DNA from: an uncultured Chthoniobacterales bacterium
GTDB taxonomy: Bacteria > Verrucomicrobiota > Verrucomicrobiia > Chthoniobacterales > UBA10450
Direction of reading: 5' to 3'
Assembly (NCBI GenBank): GCA_955652155.1
Contig: CATPAT010000035.1
Location: 1-11,239 of the forward strand
Length of the DNA stretch: 11,239 nt
Below are positions 7,723 to 11,239 of the stretch, piece by piece; the first letter of the stretch is position 1, and each line of letters starts with the position of its first letter. The translations under genes were made by a program, and so were the position numbers. Under the pieces are notes generated by a model that was not told where the DNA came from, did no database searches, and worked only from the letters and a program-made list of their open reading frames with translations.

Positions 7723-7733
7723 ATCTTTCCGCC

Positions 7734-7758
7734 GGCCGCGAGGGCAGGGGGCGCGGCC
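7734..7758 (+). other. GC-only hairpin between porin and pstS
   Basis: GGCCGCG (7734-7740) and CGCGGCC (7752-7758) form a perfect 7-bp stem around an 11-nt purine-rich loop. No T-tract follows (the sequence runs into a C/A-rich stretch), so it does not look like an intrinsic terminator. Located 12 nt after the porin stop, it could protect the porin mRNA from 3' exonucleases or lower readthrough into pstS, which would help set different levels of an abundant porin and a binding protein. This role is inferred from position only. Confidence 0.4.
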
Positions 7759-7788
7759 AGCTCAAAAAAAACTAACCAAGGAATAATC

Positions 7789-8598
7789 ATGAAAAAACTA
7801 ATTCTCACACTCACCGTTCTCAGCATCGGTGCGATTGCGACGCGCGCTGACACGCTCGTTATCAAAGGTTCCGACACATTAGGCGCCAAGCTCGTTCCGC
7901 AACTCGCGGAGGAATTTAAAGCGCAACATCCCGGCACCACTTTCAACATCGCGGCCGAAGGATCGACCACCGGCATCGCCGCCATCATCGACGGCACCGC
8001 CCAGATCGGAATGTCGAGCCGCCCGACCAAACCGGAAGAGGTCGCCGCAGCGAAGGCCAAGGGCGTGAACTTCAAGGAGACAGTCGTCGCATACGACGGC
8101 ATCGCCGTGATTGTGAACTCCGCAAATCCGGTCAAAGCGCTTACGAAAAAGCAGGTCGAACAAATTTTCACCGGCGACGTGACCGATTGGAGCGCGGTCG
8201 GCGGATCGGGCGGCAAAATGTCGGTTTATACCCGCAACACTTCGTCGGGCACTTATTCAGAGTTCAAGGAATTGGCGATGAAGAAGCGCGACTACGCGCC
8301 GGACTCGCAAAAAATGGCAGGCAACGAACAAATCGCGCAGGAAGTTGGAAAAAATCCCAACGGCGCCGGTTACGTTGGACTGGCTTACGTAAAAGCGAGC
8401 GGCATCAAAGTCGTCGCGATTGATGGCGCCACGCCGTCGAAAGAGAGCGTGTTGGGCAAAGCTTATCCTTATGCGCGACCGACATTTTATTACACGAACG
8501 GCGAACCAACCGGCCTGGCGAAACAATTTGTCGATTTTACGGTCAGCGAAGCCGGCCAAAAAATTGTCGAACAAGTTGGATTTGTCCCAATCAAATAG
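7789..8598 (+). CDS. pstS: PstS-like periplasmic phosphate-binding protein
   Basis: A 269-aa substrate-binding protein of the short PstS type used with Pst ABC importers. Signal peptide at 1-20 (cleavage after ATRA, no lipobox cysteine, so soluble in the periplasm). Ligand-binding loops are intact: VIKGSDTLG (24-32), AEGSTTGIAAI (56-66), GMSSRP (74-79), AYDGIAVIVN (101-110) and RNTSSGTYSEF (149-159), the R-x3-SGT pattern that contacts phosphate. The C-terminus ends in VEQVGFVPIK, typical for the family. A Shine-Dalgarno AAGGAA lies 5 nt before the ATG. It follows the porin by 66 nt and is closed by an intrinsic terminator; the pstC, pstA and pstB genes for membrane and ATPase subunits are not in the window, so this protein would serve a transporter encoded elsewhere. 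Tungstate or sulfate binding is possible but less consistent with the loops and the porin partner. Confidence 0.93.
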   Translation: MKKLILTLTVLSIGAIATRADTLVIKGSDTLGAKLVPQLAEEFKAQHPGTTFNIAAEGSTTGIAAIIDGTAQIGMSSRPTKPEEVAAAKAKGVNFKETVVAYDGIAVIVNSANPVKALTKKQVEQIFTGDVTDWSAVGGSGGKMSVYTRNTSSGTYSEFKELAMKKRDYAPDSQKMAGNEQIAQEVGKNPNGAGYVGLAYVKASGIKVVAIDGATPSKESVLGKAYPYARPTFYYTNGEPTGLAKQFVDFTVSEAGQKIVEQVGFVPIK

Positions 8599-8619
8599 CG
8601 AAAACTGGTTAGGTCAATC

Positions 8620-8656
8620 AAAGCCCGCTGGGCGGGCGCCCCGACGGGCTTTCCTT
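8620..8656 (+). terminator. Intrinsic terminator after pstS
   Basis: AAAGCCCG (8620-8627) pairs perfectly with CGGGCTTT (8645-8652). The 17-nt middle can fold further (GGGC with GCCC), giving a long GC-rich hairpin, and the stem runs out into TTTCCTTGTT. It begins 21 nt after the pstS stop, so the porin-pstS unit ends here. The next gene starts only 22 nt beyond the stem. Confidence 0.8.
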
Positions 8657-8673
8657 GTTCACGGAATGGTCCA

Positions 8674-9519
8674 ATGTCGACCTTAACGTCCCCGCGATTT
8701 TCATTTGAACCGCCGCCGACCGGAACAGGAACGGAAGCGCTCTACCGAGTTCGGGCGGCCTGGATCTCCGACGTTCATCTTGGGACAAGGACGAGCAATA
8801 CGGAGGCGCTCCTCCAATTCCTGCGCGAATATGACTGCGAGAAACTCTACGTCGTCGGCGACCTGATCGACGTCTGGCAGTTGCGGCGCGGTCGCTATTG
8901 GCCGCAACAGCACAACGACGTGATTCAGAAAATTCTGCGCAAAGCACGCAAAGGAGTGCCGGTGATTTACATCCCTGGAAATCACGACGAATTCGTGAGC
9001 ACGTTCGGGGGCGCTTACGGAAACATTTTGATCCAGGAACACGCCATTCACATCACGGCTGATGGTCGCCGCATTCTCGTGATTCACGGCCACGAACTCG
9101 ATACCGTTGTTCAGAATGCGAAGTGGCTCGCTTATCTTGGCGATGCTGGATACCAGTTTTTGCTCTCGCTGAATCCGGCAATCAATTTCGTCCGCCGGCG
9201 ATTTGGTCTCGGTTACTGGTCGCTAAGCGCCTACGCCAAAAAGCGGGTCAAGGACGCTGTTAGTTTTATCGGCGAATTCGAGAAAGCGATTGTTCGCTAC
9301 GCCGAGAAATTCTCGGTCGACGCGGTTCTATGCGGACACATTCACAGTGCCGCAGTCCATCAATTCAGCGGCGTCACTTATTATAATTGCGGAGACTGGG
9401 TCGAGAGCTGCACCGCGATGGTCGAACAGCGCGACGGCAGAATCGAGCTCGTCAGTTATCCGCCGTTTCCGACGCCGCGACCCGCGAAAACTGCCGTTCC
9501 GGAAGGCGTACTAATATGA
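8674..9519 (+). CDS. LpxH-like metallophosphoesterase (UDP-2,3-diacylglucosamine diphosphatase family)
   Basis: A 281-aa calcineurin-like phosphoesterase with the whole two-metal set: D33 and H35 (SDVHLG), D63 and D66 (GDLIDVW), N103-H104-D105 (PGNHDE), H138 and H140 (IHGHELD), H222 and H224 (GHIHSA). The GDLIDxW, GNHDE and HGHE spacing fits the LpxH/YbbF branch, which in lipid A synthesis splits UDP-2,3-diacylglucosamine to give lipid X and UMP at the inner membrane. Substrate cannot be fixed from the motifs alone; related enzymes act on other nucleotide or lipid phosphates. The catalytic domain begins at about residue 25, after a Thr/Pro-rich lead of no known function, so the true start could lie later; ATG 8674 is the only ATG before the domain and its Shine-Dalgarno is weak. 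The stop overlaps the next ATG (ATGA, 9516-9519). Confidence 0.92.
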   Translation: MSTLTSPRFSFEPPPTGTGTEALYRVRAAWISDVHLGTRTSNTEALLQFLREYDCEKLYVVGDLIDVWQLRRGRYWPQQHNDVIQKILRKARKGVPVIYIPGNHDEFVSTFGGAYGNILIQEHAIHITADGRRILVIHGHELDTVVQNAKWLAYLGDAGYQFLLSLNPAINFVRRRFGLGYWSLSAYAKKRVKDAVSFIGEFEKAIVRYAEKFSVDAVLCGHIHSAAVHQFSGVTYYNCGDWVESCTAMVEQRDGRIELVSYPPFPTPRPAKTAVPEGVLI

Positions 9520-10094
9520 AGCAACGGCTCTTCGCGTTGTCGATCTTACTGGCGACGACACATATCTCATTGGCGCTTTCGGCGGCGACTGAGATCATCA
9601 TCAGCGTTCCCGACCAGCAGCTCGCGCTGATTGATCGGGGCAAGTTGATTTCGAAATATGCGATCTCGACATCGAGGTTCGGTCTCGGCGATGGAAATGG
9701 AACTTATCGAACGCCCCTCGGCACATTGTTCGTTTCGGCGAAATTCGGCGATCATTTGCCGGTCGGTGCGGTTATCAAAAGCCGCGCGCCCACCGGCGAA
9801 ATTGTCAATGCTAATGCGCCAGGTCGTGACGCAATCGTGTCGCGCGTAATTTGGTTGCGTGGGATGGAACAGCAAAACCGCGGCGCGCGCGATCGTTGCA
9901 TCTACATCCACGGCACGCCGGAGGAACGCCGAATTGGAACTCCCGCCAGCTTCGGCTGCATCCGGATGCGCTCACATGACGTGATCACGCTTTACGATCT
10001 TGCGCATATCGGCATGCATGTCACGGTCGCGCCAAAACGAATCGCTGATTTTGTTCAACCGGAAGAGCCGAGCTTGCTGGCACGAACCGATTAA
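9516..10094 (+). CDS. Secreted L,D-transpeptidase (YkuD domain)
   Basis: A 192-aa exported enzyme. Signal peptide at about 1-23. The YkuD domain covers about 26-176 with the catalytic pattern intact: H132-G133, then S145-F146-G147-C148-I149-R150, C148 being the nucleophile. An earlier conserved block, GDGNGTYRTPLGTLFVSAKF (58-77), holds the usual TPxG motif. Such enzymes form 3-3 cross-links in peptidoglycan or attach proteins to it, using an L-Lys/DAP-D-Ala bond; no LysM, SH3 or peptidoglycan-binding domain is attached. Start fixed at ATG 9516: it has a GGAAGG Shine-Dalgarno 9 nt upstream, begins a proper signal peptide and makes an ATGA overlap with the phosphoesterase; an in-frame ATG at 9387 would bury the signal. 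The pairing with an LpxH-like gene suggests an envelope-maintenance unit. Confidence 0.93.
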   Translation: MKQRLFALSILLATTHISLALSAATEIIISVPDQQLALIDRGKLISKYAISTSRFGLGDGNGTYRTPLGTLFVSAKFGDHLPVGAVIKSRAPTGEIVNANAPGRDAIVSRVIWLRGMEQQNRGARDRCIYIHGTPEERRIGTPASFGCIRMRSHDVITLYDLAHIGMHVTVAPKRIADFVQPEEPSLLARTD

Positions 10095-10103
10095 AACTCT
10101 TAG

Positions 10104-10547
10104 ATGAAAAAGAAAGTGCTCTTCATTTGCGTGCACAATAGCGCGCGCAGTCAGATGGCGGCCGCGTTGCTGAACAAACGGTGCGGCGAATTCTTCGACG
10201 CCCACAGTGCCGGGCTCGATCCGGGCACGCTCAATCCCCTGGCGGTGGAGGTGCTTCGTGAAATGGACATCGACATCTCAAAAAACAAAACGCAGGCCGT
10301 GTTCGATGTTTTCAAATCGGGCGACTTGTTCGCCTACGTCATCACCGTTTGCGACGAATCGGAAGCCAGAGGGTGCCCCATCTTTCCCGGCGTGACAACG
10401 CGGCTGCATTGGTCGTTTCCCGATCCGTCGAAGGCGACCGGCACTCTCGAACAAAAAATGAACGAGACGCGCCATGTCCGGGACAAGATCGACAATCAGA
10501 TCCGGCGTTTCTGCGACGAACATTGCGCGCTGCCCGCGACCAGTTGA
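10104..10547 (+). CDS. arsC: Thioredoxin-type arsenate reductase (low-molecular-weight phosphatase fold)
   Basis: A 147-aa cytoplasmic enzyme reducing arsenate to arsenite. The N-terminal CVHNSARS is the CX5R phosphate/arsenate loop (C9, R15). The two redox cysteines of this class are C83 and C91 in VCDESEARGCPIFPG, seven residues apart as in many Gram-negative members; they form the disulfide cascade resolved by thioredoxin. The general acid/Asp loop is SFPDPSKA (104-111, D107). The intact cysteine triad separates it from plain protein-tyrosine phosphatases. It begins 9 nt after the transpeptidase stop, so it is probably cotranscribed, although no good Shine-Dalgarno is seen. No arsenite exporter (acr3, arsB) lies in the window. 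Because arsenate enters cells through phosphate transporters, its place near the porin/pstS pair is functionally sensible. Confidence 0.92.
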   Translation: MKKKVLFICVHNSARSQMAAALLNKRCGEFFDAHSAGLDPGTLNPLAVEVLREMDIDISKNKTQAVFDVFKSGDLFAYVITVCDESEARGCPIFPGVTTRLHWSFPDPSKATGTLEQKMNETRHVRDKIDNQIRRFCDEHCALPATS

Positions 10548-10551
10548 ACTC

Positions 10552-10574
10552 CGCGCGGCGCGTCGCGCGTTGTT
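10552..10574 (+). terminator. Possible intrinsic terminator after arsC
   Basis: CGCGCG (10552-10557), loop GCGCGT, CGCGCG (10564-10569), then TTGTT. The stem starts 4 nt after the arsC stop. The stem is short and its alternating CG can fold in several registers, and the T-run is broken by one G, so this is a weak call. Confidence 0.4.
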
Positions 10575-10613
10575 ACAGAATCGTCACGTCGTTTTGACAA
10601 TTCGTAACGTGAC
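10570..10613 (+). promoter_or_regulatory. Second Pho-box-like array / dyad upstream of the small membrane ORF
   Basis: TTGTTAC (10570-10576), TCGTCAC (10581-10587) and TTTTGAC (10592-10598) follow one another at 11-nt steps, with a GTAAC one base out of step at 10604. The 12-mer GAATCGTCACGT (10578-10589) is identical to 6186-6197 before the porin and in the same register. A perfect inverted pair GTCACGT/ACGTGAC (10583-10589 and 10607-10613) overlaps it, so a dyad-binding regulator is an equally good reading. TTGACA at 10595-10600 could be a sigma-70 -35, but no convincing -10 follows at 16-18 nt. It sits between the arsC hairpin and the ORF at 10642. Confidence 0.4.
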
Positions 10614-10641
10614 CGCGCTAACGCGCGGCTTACGCTGAGTC

Positions 10642-10854
10642 ATGCGCGTGATAAAGATTCAACGAACAATCGGCAAAGATAAGAAGGTAACAAGATCGAC
10701 AGCGCGTCGATCGCTCGGCCAATTCGCCCGCGTTTTTTTCGCCGGTGAGAATCAGATCGAGTTCGCCATTGAAGCGCTTGTGTTCGCGGCCCTCCTGGCG
10801 ATTTCGGCTTGGCCGCTTCTGGCGGCCGCCGACGCGATTAGCGAACTGCTGTAG
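10642..10854 (+). CDS. Hypothetical small membrane protein (70 aa)
   Basis: I do not recognise this protein. The N-terminal half is strongly basic (about 10 Lys/Arg in the first 25 residues). The C-terminal half holds one hydrophobic helix at about residues 43-65 (ALVFAALLAISAWPLLAA). This basic-then-hydrophobic layout suits a single-pass inner-membrane protein with the N-terminus inside. Support for it being real: a clean position between two regulated intergenic regions, no overlap with another gene, and a believable membrane segment. Against: no Shine-Dalgarno before ATG 10642 (GTG 10648 is an alternative start) and short length. A possible Pho-box-like array lies 29 nt upstream. Confidence 0.45.
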   Translation: MRVIKIQRTIGKDKKVTRSTARRSLGQFARVFFAGENQIEFAIEALVFAALLAISAWPLLAAADAISELL

Positions 10855-10910
10855 AAGGCAGCGAGCTAAAGGCGACAGAGGACGCCCGAAAGATGGCCGA
10901 AAAAAATTGT

Positions 10911-10939
10911 TTGCATGAAGTAAGACGTTCTGTTAGATA
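10911..10939 (+). promoter_or_regulatory. Weak candidate promoter for the ArsR-family gene
   Basis: TTGCAT (10911-10916), 17 nt, TAGATA (10934-10939). The spacing is right for a sigma-70 promoter but each hexamer matches consensus at only three positions. The -10-like hexamer runs into the palindromic operator, the arrangement expected for a repressor that blocks its own transcription. Confidence 0.3.
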
Positions 10940-10960
10940 TTTAACCAGATGGTTAAATAT
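10937..10960. promoter_or_regulatory. Palindromic operator overlapping the ArsR-family start codon
   Basis: ATATTTAACC (10937-10946) and GGTTAAATAT (10951-10960) are perfect 10-bp inverted arms around AGAT. The ATG (10949-10951) lies across the centre and right arm, so the right arm encodes Val-Lys-Tyr, the first residues of the repressor. AT-rich dyads of about this size are standard targets for dimeric ArsR winged-helix proteins, and the position implies autorepression. Confidence 0.75.
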
Positions 10961-11239
10961 TACTCAGCAACATTGAATCGGACTTTTGCCGCGTTGGCCG
11001 ATCCCACCCGCCGCCGCCTCCTCGCTCATCTCGCGCGGGGCGATCAGCGCGTTACCCATCTCGCCCGTCCCCATGCGATGTCGCTGCCCGCGGTCTCAAA
11101 ACATTTGCGAGTGCTGGAAAAAGCGGGACTTCTCCGGCGCCGCCGTTACGGACGAGTGCATGAGATGCAGTTGGAAGCGAAGCCGCTGAAGCAGGCCGCG
11201 GAATGGGTAGAGGAATATCGCAAATTTTGGGAAGGCACG
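10949..11239 (+). CDS. ArsR-family winged-helix transcriptional repressor (cut by right edge)
   Basis: Ninety-seven codons are open from ATG 10949 to the window end without a stop. The protein has the ArsR layout: MVKYYSATLNRTFAALADPT (1-20, with the conserved ALADPTRR), a helix-turn-helix around MSLPAVSKHLRVLEKAGLLR (about 44-63), the beta wing RRRYGRVHEMQLEAKPL, then EWVEEYRKFWEG. It lacks the CVC metal-binding motif of arsenic/cadmium sensors. This subtype usually sits before an AHSA1/SRPBCC-domain gene, expected just outside the window, rather than in ars operons. So despite the arsC 400 nt upstream I do not treat it as an arsenic sensor. The start is supported by the N-terminal family sequence and the operator that overlaps it. 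Confidence 0.92.
   Translation, partial: MVKYYSATLNRTFAALADPTRRRLLAHLARGDQRVTHLARPHAMSLPAVSKHLRVLEKAGLLRRRRYGRVHEMQLEAKPLKQAAEWVEEYRKFWEGT

Noticed and set aside
9387..10094. Longer L,D-transpeptidase reading from ATG 9387
   Set aside because: It would place 43 residues inside the phosphoesterase frame before the signal peptide; ATG 9516 has a Shine-Dalgarno and an ATGA overlap.
10559..10583. A third ECF promoter on the minus strand, because CGATTCTGTAAC resembles the -35 block CGATTCTTTTGTAAT
   Set aside because: Three bases are missing inside the block, no CTTTACT-like element lies at the 15-nt spacing, and there is no minus-strand gene downstream.
10986..11189. Open frame of 67 codons inside the ArsR-family gene
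   Set aside because: Wrong frame: the frame from 10949 gives an unmistakable ArsR helix-turn-helix protein.
10104..11239. An ars (arsenic resistance) operon made of arsC and the ArsR-family gene
   Set aside because: The regulator lacks the metal-binding CVC motif, belongs to the subtype usually linked to SRPBCC proteins, has its own operator, and is separated from arsC by a hairpin and another ORF; no arsenite exporter is present.

Overview
The window comes from a diderm (Gram-negative-type) bacterium of moderately high GC. It encodes an outer-membrane efflux protein, an OprO/OprP-type porin, a periplasmic adaptor and a lipid A-type phosphoesterase. Protein style (a stand-alone PstS with a short signal peptide, an acidobacterial/verrucomicrobial-looking RND pump, a zinc-finger anti-sigma pair) makes a soil Verrucomicrobiota or similar phylum my best guess. 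That is an impression, not a proof. No rRNA, tRNA, insertion sequence or CRISPR array is seen.

Left arm, minus strand, read right to left (6137 down to 1): an ECF sigma factor (6075-5524), its membrane-bound zinc-finger anti-sigma factor (5527-4766), an RND efflux transporter (4702-1595), its periplasmic adaptor (1598-543) and the start of a TolC-like outer-membrane channel (546 to beyond the left edge). Three of the four junctions are ATGA stop/start overlaps. The exception is the anti-sigma/RND junction, a 63-nt gap. That gap and the region upstream of the sigma gene carry the same bipartite element: an identical 18-nt block, a divergent 15-nt spacer, then an identical 7-nt block. I read these as twin ECF promoters. 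The sigma factor would activate its own operon and, separately, the efflux operon, while the anti-sigma factor senses a periplasmic signal through a domain carrying five cysteines.

Centre, plus strand (6186-8656): an OprO/OprP-type porin and a PstS-like phosphate-binding protein, divergent from the sigma operon and followed by a clear intrinsic terminator. A three-unit, 11-nt-spaced Pho-box-like array lies ahead of the porin. Together they look like a phosphate-scavenging pair; pstCAB is not in the window.

Right arm, plus strand (8674-10547): an LpxH-like metallophosphoesterase, a secreted L,D-transpeptidase (ATGA overlap) and a thioredoxin-type arsenate reductase 9 nt further on. Next come a GC hairpin, a second Pho-box-like array sharing a 12-mer with the first, and a possible 70-aa membrane protein. 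Last is an ArsR-family repressor cut by the right edge, whose start codon sits inside a perfect 10-bp-arm palindrome, presumably its own operator.
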